The notes: generated by a model not told the origin, from the sequence alone. 64,000 nucleotides of DNA from an uncultured Actinomycetes bacterium (GCA_900314685.1 OMWE01000013.1:1-64000), one strand, 5' to 3'. Positions 49,702 to 59,477 are shown, numbered from the stretch's first letter. Numbers and translations: made by a program.

Positions 49702-51018
49702 CTAGAGGCGGCGGCACATGCGGTCGCGCCCGTTTGTCTTTGCCTCGTAGAGGGCCTCGTCGGCGCGGTTGACGGCGGCCTTGTAGCTGTCGTCCCCCGC
49801 CTCATATACCGCGAGGCCGGCAGAGAGCGTGAGCCGGATCTCCCGGCCGTCCGCCTCGATCCGCAGACGGCCCGTCGCACCGCGCAGCTTGCCCTCGATG
49901 GTGTCGGCGCCCTTGGCCTTGAAGCCGTTGAGGATCACCACGAACTCGTCGCCGCCCCAGCGCACGACCCGGTCGCCCGAGCGGAAGGCGTCCTTCAGCG
50001 CGGCGGCCACCGTGCGCAGCGCCCTGTCGCCCGCCGCGTGGCCGTAGGTGTCGTTGACCTCCTTGAACTCGTCGACGTCGACGATCAGGATGCCGCAGTC
50101 CGCGCGCCCGCTCCTGAAGTCCGCAAAGGCGCGCCGCGCCAGCTTGTCACCGTAGCCGCGGTTCCAGCAGCCGGTGAGCGCGTCGTGGTGGGCCTCCTGC
50201 CGCAGCTCGGCGCTGGCGGTGTCGTAGGCGCTCTGCAGACGGCGCTTCGAGACGTAGTAGACGCCCACGGCAAAGACACTCATGGCGACGAGCAGGACGA
50301 CCGCGCCCACAAGCGCCACTCGCCGGCCCGCCGCGCGCGCCCGGCCGGCGTACTCGTCTATCTCGTTCACATAGACGCCCATCGCGACGATCCAGTCGTA
50401 GCGCTCGTAGAGCCTGGCGTAGGTGTACTTCTCGCTGACGGTGTCGCTGTTGAGCTCCTTGAAGTAATACGTGTAGTAGTAGCCCTCGGGATGGGCCTTC
50501 ACGCCCTCGAGCTCGTCGCGGTAGGGGTGGTTGCCCGCGATGTCGGTCGTGTCGGTCGACAGCTCGGTGCCGACCGTGTCGCGCAGGTTGGGATGGATGC
50601 GGCGGATCGCGTAGCCGTCGCCGCCGTCGTAGTCGACGACCTGGTTCACCCAGATGTAGGAGCCGTCCCGGAAGTCCTCGGCGTAGATCACGTCCTCGGC
50701 GTACCGCTGCACCCGCTCGTCCACCGCCGCGACGTCGTCGGCCGACAGGTCCTCCACCGCCACGCCGCGCTCGGCCGCGGTCCTGCCCAGCTCGTCGGCG
50801 CGGTACGCCTCCAGCGCGTTGATGAGCTGGTCGACGTTGCTCTTGAGGTACTCGGCCTTGAGGCTGTAGACGAGGTCGGTCGTCTCGCTCACGTTGCCGG
50901 AGGTCATGATGGCCGTGGCGGCGAGGAAGGCGGCCAGGAGGGCGCCCATCACGACGAGGGTGCCGACGCGTATCAGCCTGCCGTACCTCTGCCAGATTTC
51001 AGCGCGGTCGTCCGCCAT
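49702..51018 (-). CDS. Membrane Cache-domain diguanylate cyclase
   Basis: This encodes 438 residues from ATG 51018 with GGGAGG upstream. One membrane helix (about 15-40), an extracytoplasmic dCache/sCache domain (45-225) with YIWVNQVVDYDGGDGYAI and YTYYFKELNSDTVSEKYTYA, and a second helix (about 225-250) lead to the GGDEF domain (275-435). The active site WGGDEFVV is intact. The inhibitory I-site RSGD lies five residues before it, so product inhibition by c-di-GMP is likely. The Cache domain senses a small extracellular ligand. No effector or phosphodiesterase is adjacent. Confidence 0.92.
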   Translation of the reverse strand: MADDRAEIWQRYGRLIRVGTLVVMGALLAAFLAATAIMTSGNVSETTDLVYSLKAEYLKSNVDQLINALEAYRADELGRTAAERGVAVEDLSADDVAAVDERVQRYAEDVIYAEDFRDGSYIWVNQVVDYDGGDGYAIRRIHPNLRDTVGTELSTDTTDIAGNHPYRDELEGVKAHPEGYYYTYYFKELNSDTVSEKYTYARLYERYDWIVAMGVYVNEIDEYAGRARAAGRRVALVGAVVLLVAMSVFAVGVYYVSKRRLQSAYDTASAELRQEAHHDALTGCWNRGYGDKLARRAFADFRSGRADCGILIVDVDEFKEVNDTYGHAAGDRALRTVAAALKDAFRSGDRVVRWGGDEFVVILNGFKAKGADTIEGKLRGATGRLRIEADGREIRLTLSAGLAVYEAGDDSYKAAVNRADEALYEAKTNGRDRMCRRL

Positions 51019-51118
51019 GGGCGCCTCCCACAAGACCCGTCTCGGCCGGAGACCCGGACCGCCGGGCAGGGCCGGCAGCCCGTCTTGGCGGCCGAGGCCA
51101 TCGGCTCAGGCCGACGGT

Positions 51119-52138
51119 TTAGACGAGCAGCTCCGCGATCTGGACCGCGTTGGTCGCGGCGCCCTTGCGGATCTGGTCGCCGCAGCACCAGAAGGTCAGG
51201 CTGTGCGTGCCCTCGGGCGCGGAGGTGTCCTTGCGGATGCGGCCGACCCACACGAGGTCCTGGTCGGAGGTGTCGAGCGGCATCGGGTAGACGTGGTCGG
51301 GCAGGTCGTCGACGAGCTTCACGCCGGGGGCCGCCGCGAGGATCTCGCGGGCCTCCTCGACGCTCACGGGGCGCTCGAACTCGGCCGTGATGGACTCGGA
51401 GTGGGAGCGGGCCACGGGCACGCGCACGCAGGTGCAGTTGACGCGAAGGTCGGGCAGGTGCATGATCTTGCGGCCCTCGTGCAGCATCTTCACCTCTTCG
51501 CTGGTGTAGCCCTCCTCCTTCTGGCTGCCGATCTGGGGGATGAGGTTCATCGCGAGCTGGTACTGGAAGGGGCTCGTCTCGCCCACGGGCTCGCCGGCGG
51601 CGACGCAGCGGGTCTCGCGGTCGAGCTCGTCGAGGCCCGGCTTGCCGGCGCCCGAGGCGGCCTGGTAGGTGGAGCAGATGATGCGCTCGAGGCCCCAGGC
51701 CCGGTGGAGCGGCCACAGGGGCACGATGCCGATGATGGTGGCGCAGTTGGGGTTGGCGATGATGCCCTTCCGGACCTGCCTCACGTCGTCGGGGTTGATC
51801 TCGGGGACGACCAGCGGCACGTCGGGGTCCATGCGCCAGGCATGGGAGTTGTCGATGCACAGGGCGCCTGCCGCCGCGGCCACGGGCAGCTCCTGCTCGG
51901 CCAGGTCGTCGCCCACAGCCGAGAAGAGGATGTCGAGGCCGGCGTAGCGCTCGGGCGTGGCGACCTGCACGGGGATCTGCTCCCCACGGAAGGACACGGT
52001 GCGCCCCGCGTCCACGCTGCGCTGCGAGGCAAAGGGCACGACGCGCCCCACCGGGAAGTCGCGCTCCTCGAGGCACTGCAGCATCTGGGTCCCCACGACG
52101 CCGGTCGCTCCGAGAATACCAATGACCTTACCGCTCAT
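51119..52138 (-). CDS. asd: Aspartate-semialdehyde dehydrogenase
   Basis: This encodes 339 residues. It reduces aspartyl phosphate to aspartate semialdehyde with NADPH. The N-terminal GILGATGVVGTQMLQCLEER is the nucleotide-binding turn, IANPNCATI carries the catalytic cysteine, TYQAASGAGKPGLDEL follows, and VRVPVARSHSESITAEFE holds the catalytic histidine region. It lies downstream of lysC on the same strand, separated by a 302-base leader with alternative hairpins. Confidence 0.95.
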   Translation of the reverse strand: MSGKVIGILGATGVVGTQMLQCLEERDFPVGRVVPFASQRSVDAGRTVSFRGEQIPVQVATPERYAGLDILFSAVGDDLAEQELPVAAAAGALCIDNSHAWRMDPDVPLVVPEINPDDVRQVRKGIIANPNCATIIGIVPLWPLHRAWGLERIICSTYQAASGAGKPGLDELDRETRCVAAGEPVGETSPFQYQLAMNLIPQIGSQKEEGYTSEEVKMLHEGRKIMHLPDLRVNCTCVRVPVARSHSESITAEFERPVSVEEAREILAAAPGVKLVDDLPDHVYPMPLDTSDQDLVWVGRIRKDTSAPEGTHSLTFWCCGDQIRKGAATNAVQIAELLV

Positions 52139-52289
52139 AGTTTCGTCCTTTCGCCTCAGCTACGCCCCGGGTTTGTGACGTATGGAAATGCCAGTCGCCT
52201 ATACCTGCAGGGCGCTTTGAAGCGGTGCGGCGCCCTTCTCGATTATGCCGCGAGATGTCTTACGCTACAACGAACCTTACTGCACCCTG

Positions 52290-52401
52290 CCGAGGGTGGG
52301 TGGCATCCCCCTCGGATATGTTGCGAAACTTAATTATCGAGTAATGAGTTGAGCAAGCGAGAAAAGGCGTCCTTCTATTGCGAGCGCCGTATCCGAGGGG
52401 G
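52290..52401 (-). promoter_or_regulatory. asd leader with mutually exclusive hairpin arms
   Basis: CCGAGGG (52290-52296), its complement CCCTCGG (52309-52315), and a third arm with CCGAGGG (52393-52399) are present. The second and third arms extend to a perfect 12-bp inverted repeat, 52307-52318 with 52390-52401. The middle arm can pair with either neighbour, as in attenuators. No lysine riboswitch or T-box elements were recognised, and the rest of 52139-52440 holds no gene. Confidence 0.4.
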
Positions 52402-52440
52402 AGGCCACCGGTCCCCGGCAAGACGACGGCAAACGCGAGC

Positions 52441-53766
52441 CTACACCTTCTCGTGCGCCGCGAACCCGTCGTACATCACACGGATCGCGCGCTCGAAGTC
52501 GTCGTTGTTGACGCCCAGGATAATCGAGATCTCCTGGGAGCTCTGGGTGATCATGCGGATGTTGACGCCCGCCTCGCCCAGCACGCCGAAGATGCGGCCC
52601 GAGGAGCCGGCGCGGCGGCGCAGGTTGCGGCCGACGACGGAGATCAGGGCGAGCTTGTCGATCACGGTGATGTCGTCGGGCTCGATCTCGTGGCGGATGT
52701 CGTTGACGATGGCGTAGATGGAGTCCTTGACGTCCTTGCTGTTGACGATGACGCCGAACGAGTCGACGCCCGTGGGGATGTGCTCGATCGAGACGTCGTA
52801 GCGCTCAAAGATGGAGAGCACGCGGCGGATGACGCCCACCTCGTTGGACATGTGGGCCTTTTCGATGTGGATCGAGGTGAAGTCGCGGCGGCCGGCGATG
52901 CCCGTGATCAGGTGCTCGACCTCGCGCTCCTCCGCGTTCTCGCGGATCACGGTGCCGGGTGCGTCGGGGTCGTTGGTGTTCTTGATCTGGATGGGGATGT
53001 TGGCCTCGCGCACCGGGAAGATGGCCTCCTCCTGCAGGACGCTCGCGCCCATGTAGGAGAGCTCGCGCATCTCGTCGAAGGTGATGCGGTGGATCGCGCG
53101 GGGGTTGTCGATGATGCGCGGGTCCGCCGAGAGGAAGCCCGAGACGTCCGTCCAGTTCTCGTAGACGTTGGCCTCGATGCAGCGCGCGAGCACGGCGCCC
53201 GTGATGTCGCCGCCGCCGCGCTTGAAGAGCTTGATCGTGCCCTCCACGGTGCTGCCGTAGAAGCCGGGCAGGACGAAGCGGCCGCCGGTGCGCTGCACGG
53301 CCTCCTTGAGCTTGGCCGCCGTGCGCTCGAAGTCCACCGTGTTGTCGTGGTGGAAGATGATCACGTCGGCCGCGTCCACGAAGGGCAGGCCCAGGTACTC
53401 GGCCATCAGCTGAGCCGTGAACCACTCGCCGCGGCTCACGATGTACTCGGGGCTCAGGCTCTCGATCACCGAGGCGAACTCCTCGAACTTCTCGGCGATG
53501 GGGTACTTGAGGCCCAGCTCCTGGGCGATCTCGACGTAGCGCTCCTCGATCTGGGAGAGCAGCGGGCGGGCGTCGACGTGGTACTGGATGTGCGCGTTGG
53601 CGAGCAGCAGCAGGTCGGTGACCTTGTTGTCGTCCTTGGTGCGCTTGCCGACGGCGGACACCACCACGAAGCGGCGGTCGCGGTCGGCCTTGACGATGTT
53701 CTTGACCTTGCGGAACTGCTCGGCGGAGGCGACGGAGGAGCCGCCGAACTTTGCGACTTTAATCAA
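52441..53766 (-). CDS. lysC: Aspartate kinase
   Basis: This encodes 441 residues. It phosphorylates L-aspartate, the first step to lysine, threonine and methionine. The kinase domain begins KVAKFGGSSVASAEQF and includes VSRGEWFTAQLMA, GFYGSTVEGTIKLFKRGGGD and TDVSGFLSADPR. Two ACT domains (about 300-440) end it, the first around FTSIHIEKAHMSNEVG and the second around LALISVVGRNLRRRAGSSGRIFGVL, the usual site of feedback inhibition. No internal start for a separate beta subunit is evident. It lies between hom and asd on one strand. Confidence 0.95.
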   Translation of the reverse strand: MIKVAKFGGSSVASAEQFRKVKNIVKADRDRRFVVVSAVGKRTKDDNKVTDLLLLANAHIQYHVDARPLLSQIEERYVEIAQELGLKYPIAEKFEEFASVIESLSPEYIVSRGEWFTAQLMAEYLGLPFVDAADVIIFHHDNTVDFERTAAKLKEAVQRTGGRFVLPGFYGSTVEGTIKLFKRGGGDITGAVLARCIEANVYENWTDVSGFLSADPRIIDNPRAIHRITFDEMRELSYMGASVLQEEAIFPVREANIPIQIKNTNDPDAPGTVIRENAEEREVEHLITGIAGRRDFTSIHIEKAHMSNEVGVIRRVLSIFERYDVSIEHIPTGVDSFGVIVNSKDVKDSIYAIVNDIRHEIEPDDITVIDKLALISVVGRNLRRRAGSSGRIFGVLGEAGVNIRMITQSSQEISIILGVNNDDFERAIRVMYDGFAAHEKV

Positions 53767-53913
53767 AACAAATACCTTCCAAACTCAGCGCCGCCTCGCA
53801 GGGCGACTGTCCCCCGCCCGCGCGGGGGTTTCTTACCTGTCCTTGTTCTCTTACCTGCCCTTGGGGGGCGCGCCCACGATGGGTGCGCCTGTGCGCGAAC
53901 CCGCCCGGCAACC

Positions 53914-55068
53914 CTACTGGAAGAGGGCCTTGAGCGGGCGCGCAAAAATCATGGCCTCGGGGTCCATCGTACGCGCTGTGGTGAGCAGCGCGTATGCCTC
54001 CTCTGCGTTGATGCCCTCGACAAGACGGGCGTTCGCGCCGTAGGCCTTGCCGTCCACGGGCAGGTCGGCGGTCGTGCGGATCACGTAGTCACCCACAAGC
54101 AGGGTCGGGTCCCACGTGAGGTCGGGATCGATCGTGAAGGTCGGGCGCTTGCCCTCCCGGTAGTCGAGCACGTCCTGCACCATCGCGTTGCCCGTGGGCA
54201 GCGAGCCGGCGCCCTGGCCGTAGAACTTGAGCGGGCCCACGGTCTCGGCGTCAAGCGACAGGATGTTGAAGTTGCTGGGGATGCTGGCCTCCACGGTGAA
54301 GTCGGGCATGGCCACGGGCTCCACGGCGGCTGCGAAGCGGTCGCCCTCGCGCACCGCGCGGCCGATCAGCTTGACGGTGCGGCCGTGCGCCTTGAAGGTG
54401 TCCTCGTCCGTCTTGGTGAAATGGCGGATGCCCGTGACGGGGATCTGGTCGACCGAGGTCAGCGCGTCGAAGGCGGCGAGCGTGGAGATGACGACCTTGT
54501 TGGCCACGTCGATGCCGTCGATGTCGGCGGAGGGGTCGCGCTCGGCATAGCCCAGGCGCTGGGCCTCGGCGAGCGTCTCGGCGAAGTCGGCGTCGCCCTT
54601 GTGCATGGCGTCGAGGATGAAGTTGGTGGTGCCGTTCATGATGCCCGAGATGGAGCTGATGTCGTCGATGCGGCGGACCTGGCGGATGGAGCTCAGCCAG
54701 GGGACGCCGCCGCCCACCGCGGCCTCGCAGATCAGCTGGGAGCCGGTGGTGTGCGCGAGCTCGACGAACTCCTGCAGGTAGTGGGCCACCACGGCCTTGT
54801 TGGACGTGACGACGGACTTGCCCGCGGCCAGCGCCTTGGCAATGAAGGTGTGCGCCGGCTCCAGCCCGCCCATGCACTCGAGCACGAGACCGATCTCCGG
54901 GTCGTCGACGATGTCCTGGAAATCGGAGGTCATGCGCTCGTCGGTCAGGCGGTCGGGCAACTCGAGGATGCGCGTGACATCCACACCCTCGAGCTTCGCG
55001 CAAATCTCGTCGACGCCGCGACCTACCGTGCCGTGCCCAAGCAGTGCGATGTTCACGTTGTTATCCAA
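53914..55068 (-). CDS. hom: Homoserine dehydrogenase
   Basis: This encodes 384 residues. It reduces aspartate semialdehyde to homoserine. The NAD(P)-binding turn is IALLGHGTVGRGVDEI. The catalytic domain has SNKAVVAHYLQEF, CEAAVGGGVPWLSSIRQ, GIMNGTTNFILDAM and YAERDPSADIDGIDVANK with the catalytic lysine. After the catalytic domain there is only a short C-terminal part with no recognisable ACT domain, so threonine inhibition may be absent. It diverges from thrC with 96 bases between. A 7-bp GC hairpin (53811-53828) lies between hom and lysC. Confidence 0.94.
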   Translation of the reverse strand: MDNNVNIALLGHGTVGRGVDEICAKLEGVDVTRILELPDRLTDERMTSDFQDIVDDPEIGLVLECMGGLEPAHTFIAKALAAGKSVVTSNKAVVAHYLQEFVELAHTTGSQLICEAAVGGGVPWLSSIRQVRRIDDISSISGIMNGTTNFILDAMHKGDADFAETLAEAQRLGYAERDPSADIDGIDVANKVVISTLAAFDALTSVDQIPVTGIRHFTKTDEDTFKAHGRTVKLIGRAVREGDRFAAAVEPVAMPDFTVEASIPSNFNILSLDAETVGPLKFYGQGAGSLPTGNAMVQDVLDYREGKRPTFTIDPDLTWDPTLLVGDYVIRTTADLPVDGKAYGANARLVEGINAEEAYALLTTARTMDPEAMIFARPLKALFQ

Positions 55069-55164
55069 TCTTTCTTTTCTGTATACGGACTGTCCGCCCG
55101 CGCCGCATGTCCGCAGCGTCGTATATCATTATCGCCAAACGGGACATGCGAGCGAGGAGCCACT

Positions 55165-56685
55165 TTGTCAAATTCGTATTTGTATCACAGCACGCGCAAC
55201 GATAACGACGCTGTAACAAGCAAGCAAGCAATTCTTACAGGATTGGCACCTGACGGTGGACTTTATGTGTCTGACGCCCTGACCGACGACGCGACGACCG
55301 TCGACCTGGCGACCATCTGCGGCGAGGACTACCACGCCCAGGCGCGCCGCGTGCTCGGCACCCTCCTGCCCGACTACACCGCCGACGAGATCGCCCAGTG
55401 CGTGGCCGGCGCCTACGGTCCCCGCTTCGACACGCCCGCAGTGACCCCGCTCGTGCCCCTGGGCGCTGACTGGCTGCTCGAGCTGTGGCACGGCCCCACC
55501 TGCGCCTTTAAGGACGTGGCGCTCCAGATGCTGCCCCGCCTGATGTCCGTGGCCCGTACCGCCGATGGCACCGGCAACAACGTGATGATCGTGACCGCCA
55601 CCTCCGGCGACACGGGCAAGGCGGCCCTCGAGGGCTTTGCCGACGTGCCCGGCTGCGGCGTGTCCGTCTTTTACCCCGACGGCGGCGTCTCCGACGTGCA
55701 GCGCCTGCAGATGGTTACGCAGCGCGGCGGCAACGTGGCGGTCGCCGGCATCCGCGGCAACTTCGACGACGCCCAGACGCAGGTCAAGCACATCTTTGGC
55801 GACCGCGAGCTGGCCGCCCGGCTGGCCGACGAGCACATCGTGCTGTCCTCGGCCAACTCCATCAACGTCGGCCGCCTCGTGCCGCAGGTCGTCTACTACT
55901 TCAGCGCGTACGCGCAGCTCGTGGCCGCGGGCAAGCTCGCCCTCGGCGACCCCGTCGAGTTCTGCGTGCCCACCGGCAATTTCGGCGACGTCCTGGCCGG
56001 CTACTACGCCAAGCTCCTGGGCCTGCCCGTCTCCCGCCTCATCGTGGCGTCCAACAGCAACGACGTGCTCACCGAGTTCATCCGGACCGGTGTCTACAAC
56101 CGCCAGCGCCCCTTCGAGAAGACGATCTCGCCCAGTATGGACATCCTCGTCTCGTCCAACCTCGAGCGCCTGCTCTACTACCTGTCCGACGGCGACACCG
56201 CCTATGTGGCCGGCAAGATGCGCGAGCTCGACGAGCAGGGCTCCTACAGGGTTGAGGGCGAGGTCTTCGAGCGCCTGACCTCGCTTTTCGGTTGCGGCGA
56301 GGCCGATGACGACCAGACCCGCGCCGCCATCCGCGACGCCTGGGAGCACACGGGCCACCTCATCGACACCCACACCGCCGTGGCCAAGTGCGTGTCGGAC
56401 GCCACGCCCCGCACCGCCGGCGTGCCGCGCGTCGTGCTCTCCACGGCCAACCCCTACAAGTTCTCGCGCGCCGTGCTGACGGCGATCAGCGACCCCGCCG
56501 ACGCCGCCTCCATCGACGAGCTCTCCGACTTTGCCTGCATGGGTACCCTCCGCGCCAAGACGGGCGTGGCGGTCCCGCCCCAGCTGGCCGAGCTGCAGGA
56601 GCTGCCCGAACTCCACACCACCGTGTGCGACCAAGCCGAGATGGGCGGTTTCGTCCAGCGCGAGGCCGAGCGCATCTTCTCATAG
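55165..56685 (+). CDS. thrC: Threonine synthase
   Basis: This encodes 506 residues from TTG 55165, preceded by GAGGAG with a 5-base spacer; the frame is open far upstream only as the antisense shadow of hom and lysC. It makes threonine from O-phosphohomoserine. The start LSNSYLYHSTRNDNDAVTSKQAI matches bacterial ThrC. The PLP lysine is in GPTCAFKDVALQML, the phosphate loop is TATSGDTGKAALEGF, and PTGNFGDVLAGYYA follows. It is the long ThrC form (about 500 residues). thrB starts 8 bases after its stop. Confidence 0.94.
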   Translation: MSNSYLYHSTRNDNDAVTSKQAILTGLAPDGGLYVSDALTDDATTVDLATICGEDYHAQARRVLGTLLPDYTADEIAQCVAGAYGPRFDTPAVTPLVPLGADWLLELWHGPTCAFKDVALQMLPRLMSVARTADGTGNNVMIVTATSGDTGKAALEGFADVPGCGVSVFYPDGGVSDVQRLQMVTQRGGNVAVAGIRGNFDDAQTQVKHIFGDRELAARLADEHIVLSSANSINVGRLVPQVVYYFSAYAQLVAAGKLALGDPVEFCVPTGNFGDVLAGYYAKLLGLPVSRLIVASNSNDVLTEFIRTGVYNRQRPFEKTISPSMDILVSSNLERLLYYLSDGDTAYVAGKMRELDEQGSYRVEGEVFERLTSLFGCGEADDDQTRAAIRDAWEHTGHLIDTHTAVAKCVSDATPRTAGVPRVVLSTANPYKFSRAVLTAISDPADAASIDELSDFACMGTLRAKTGVAVPPQLAELQELPELHTTVCDQAEMGGFVQREAERIFS

Positions 56686-56693
56686 GAGCGACC

Positions 56694-57689
56694 ATGGGCC
56701 TGACGCGTGCATCCACAGCTGCAGCTAGCACTGCGGACATACCCTTGTCGGCTGCTGCCGACACCGGCTACTCCGCCGCGGAACCCCTGCGCGTGCGCGT
56801 GCCCGCCACTTCGGCCAATGTCGGGGTCGGCTTCGACTGCCTGGGCCTCGCGCTCACGCTCTATGCCGAGTTTGTCTTTGCCCCGTCTGCCGACGGCCAG
56901 CTGCACATCACGGGGTGCGAGGAGCGTTTCCGCGGGGCGGACAACCTCGTGTGGACGTCTTACCGGCACGCCTGCGAGGAGCTCGACGTCCCGACGCAGC
57001 TGCTCTCGATCGAGATCGACTCCCCCATCCCGCTCGCGGGCGGCCTGGGATCCAGCTCCGCCTGCATCGTCGCAGGCATCGCGGCCGCCTTTGCGCTGGC
57101 GGGGCTCCCGCTGGACCGCGACCGCATGCTGCGGCTGGCAACCACGCTCGAGGGTCATCCCGACAACGTAGCGCCTGCCATCTACGGCGGGCTGACCTGC
57201 TCGTTTACCGACAACGGCGACGTCACGACCCTGCACTTCGACGTCGCGGACAGCCTGAGCTTCGTCACCATCGTGCCGCCCTACGAGGTCCGCACCGCCC
57301 AGGCCCGGCGCGTGCTGCCCGGCGACGTGCCCCTCTCGGTCGTCCCCTGGCAGACCGGCCGCGCCGTCGCGATGGTCACGGCACTGACCTCGGGCGACGC
57401 TGCACTCATCCGGAAGTGCGCGCACGACCGCATCCACGAGCCCTACCGCGCCAAGCTCATTCCCGACTATGAGGCGTTCCGCTCCGCTGCGCTGGCGTGC
57501 GGCGCGAGCGCCTACCTGATATCGGGCTCCGGCGCGACCACGCTTGCGATCTGCCCCTCCGACACGGTCGCCAATCGCGTGATCCGCCGCATCGCCGGCA
57601 TGGAGTCGGTCGCCGAGGCGGAGGGCTACCGCCGCGGCATCGTGGTGCACAACCTCCACGCGTCCGCCACGGGCGTCACGCTGGTGTAG
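56694..57689 (+). CDS. thrB: Homoserine kinase
   Basis: This encodes 331 residues from ATG 56694 with AGGAG upstream. A GHMP kinase: VRVPATSANVGVGFDCLGLAL at the N-terminus, the ATP loop PIPLAGGLGSSSACIVAG near residue 115, and GSGATTLAICPS near the C-terminus. The first 30 residues are a Ser/Ala/Thr extension not found in short homologues. With thrC it completes threonine synthesis. Its stop abuts the convergent gene at 57690 with no spacer. Confidence 0.95.
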   Translation: MGLTRASTAAASTADIPLSAAADTGYSAAEPLRVRVPATSANVGVGFDCLGLALTLYAEFVFAPSADGQLHITGCEERFRGADNLVWTSYRHACEELDVPTQLLSIEIDSPIPLAGGLGSSSACIVAGIAAAFALAGLPLDRDRMLRLATTLEGHPDNVAPAIYGGLTCSFTDNGDVTTLHFDVADSLSFVTIVPPYEVRTAQARRVLPGDVPLSVVPWQTGRAVAMVTALTSGDAALIRKCAHDRIHEPYRAKLIPDYEAFRSAALACGASAYLISGSGATTLAICPSDTVANRVIRRIAGMESVAEAEGYRRGIVVHNLHASATGVTLV

Positions 57690-58979
57690 CTACTTCTTGA
57701 GCTGTTTCTCGAGCATGATGCCGAGGATCGTCTCGTCGGTGTGCCGCATGCCCTCGCGCACAAAGGTCCCGATGGAGCGGATCGTGTCTTCCGCGTCGTC
57801 GAAGACGATGCCGTCGAGCGAGGACGGGGCGATGTCCGAGAGCGCGAGCGTCGAGCACTGGATCGCGGCGTTGGTGCCGGCGGCGATCTTGAGGGCGCAG
57901 GTGGCCTTGGCGCCGTCGCAGATCATGCCCTGGAGCATCGCGATCATGTTGTTGATGGCGTACTTGATCTCCTGGAGCGTGCCGCCCTGCAGGTAGGTCA
58001 TGCCGCAGCAGGAGCCGGTGCCGCCCGCGATACCCGAGCCGCACAGGGGCGACAGGCGGCCCATGTACTCCTTCATGTGGAGCGTGACGAGCTCCGAGAT
58101 CGCGAGGGCGCGCGAGAGCTCCTCGTCGCTGCTACCGAGCATGCGCGCGAGCTCGATCACGGGCACGGTACAGGCGATGCCCTGGTTGCCGCTGCCGCCG
58201 ACGGACATCACGCTGAGCGGGCAGCCGGCCATGCGGGCGTCGGAGCCCGCCGCGGTCGCGGACATGATGCGGAGGGTCAGGTTGTTGAGCAGCATGGAGC
58301 GTCCGGTCGCGCCCGCCGCGATCTTGTTGCCCACCTGCAGGCCGTAGGCGCCCTTGAGTCCCTCCTCGCTGATGCGGGTGTTGAGCGGCACGCAGTCGAG
58401 CAGAAAGGCCAGGTCCTCGGCAGGCGCGGTCGTCGCGAACTCGTAGATGTTGTCCACCGTGAGGCCTGTCGACGAGCTGCCGGCGCTGGCCAGGCTCACG
58501 GGACGGTCGAGCAGGACCTCGCCGTTGTGCTCGACGTTCACGAGGTTGGTGTGGTCGTGGTAGACGACGGCGCGGCTGGTCTCGCCGCCCTCTGCCGTCA
58601 GGATCGCCTCCACGTAGAGCATCTCGTCGGTCTGCTTTTGCTCCACGCGCACCCGGCCCGCATCGACCATCTGCCGCGCGAGCGCGAGCTGGTCGGGCGT
58701 GAAACCGGCGAGCACCTCGAGCTTGCGCTCGGACTGGCGCACCACCGCGCCCAGCGCCGCCGCGATCTCGATGCCCACCGACCCCGTGCCGGGGATGCCC
58801 ACGCCCAGGGCGTTCTTGATGATGTTGGCCGAGAGGAGCAGACGGATGTCCGTGATGTCCCCGGGTGCGGCCGCGAGCTGCTCGGACGCGACCGACACGG
58901 TGTAGGCCACCGCGATCGGCTCGGTGCAGCCCTGCGCCGGCATGGCCTCGTCCTTGAGAATCCCGATGAAATCTGGCAT
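57690..58979 (-). CDS. UPF0597 / L-cysteine desulfidase-like (CyuA, serine-dehydratase-alpha-like)
   Basis: This encodes 429 residues from ATG 58979 with GGGGGAAG upstream; codons to 59060 are excluded. Family blocks are LKDEAMPAQGCTEPIAVAY, ANIIKNALGVGIPGTG, GGSGNQGIACTVPV, LCGSGIAGGTGSCCGM and MICDGAKATCALKIAAGT. Conserved cysteines in QGCTEP, CCG, ICDGAK and CALK fit the [4Fe-4S] cluster of CyuA/serine dehydratase. CyuA splits cysteine to pyruvate, sulfide and ammonia. A serine-dehydratase activity cannot be excluded. Confidence 0.88.
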   Translation of the reverse strand: MPDFIGILKDEAMPAQGCTEPIAVAYTVSVASEQLAAAPGDITDIRLLLSANIIKNALGVGIPGTGSVGIEIAAALGAVVRQSERKLEVLAGFTPDQLALARQMVDAGRVRVEQKQTDEMLYVEAILTAEGGETSRAVVYHDHTNLVNVEHNGEVLLDRPVSLASAGSSSTGLTVDNIYEFATTAPAEDLAFLLDCVPLNTRISEEGLKGAYGLQVGNKIAAGATGRSMLLNNLTLRIMSATAAGSDARMAGCPLSVMSVGGSGNQGIACTVPVIELARMLGSSDEELSRALAISELVTLHMKEYMGRLSPLCGSGIAGGTGSCCGMTYLQGGTLQEIKYAINNMIAMLQGMICDGAKATCALKIAAGTNAAIQCSTLALSDIAPSSLDGIVFDDAEDTIRSIGTFVREGMRHTDETILGIMLEKQLKK

Positions 58980-59069
58980 GTCTTCCCCCGTCCATAGGCA
59001 AGTATTCACAGGTGCAGGCTTCGCCTTCCTGCATGCTGCCGACTGTCTTCCTTGGCACAATAGTCTCGC

Positions 59070-59350
59070 TCGGACGTGCGCTCGCTCTCACACGGCCGGT
59101 CACTCGGTCTCGCACGATCGTGCGCCGCCCTCGCACGGCCGGGCACTTTTTTCATAGTCTGACAGAAATATACTGGTAGTGCGATAACGGAGCTTCATGA
59201 TCTCAAAGGGATCTCGCACAATTTGCCATTTTCCTCTTATTTTCCGAGGAAAGGCCTGGCGATGCGAAATTCCCTTGTCCTAGCGCCTCGAGCTCCTCGC
59301 ACTACCGGCCAAAATCATGCTGAAACATCGGAAAAGGGCAGATAGTGCGA
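59070..59350. repeat. Short-repeat-rich gap (words CTCGCACGGCCGG and TAGTGCGA)
   Basis: CTCxCACGGCCGG(T/G)CACT-like words recur near 59088 and 59131. TAGTGCGA or TCGCACTA-type words occur near 59177, 59213, 59298 and 59343 in both orientations. The gap 58980-59477 has no gene; an AT-rich stretch lies at 59150-59275. An AAGACGGAC copy is at 59374-59382. Confidence 0.45.
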
Positions 59351-59477
59351 AGGTGTAAGCAGAGCAAAGCGCAAAGACGGACTGGATTTAGGCAGAACAA
59401 AGGCGGCGCGAGTAACGCGAAGGACGCGAGCTGCGGAAGGGGCGAGAGTCGCGCGAGGGACGCGGGAACACAGCCCC

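Noticed and set aside
53767..53913. Lysine riboswitch before lysC
   Set aside because: The gap is under 150 bases and shows only one simple GC hairpin, without the multi-stem layout of the L-box.
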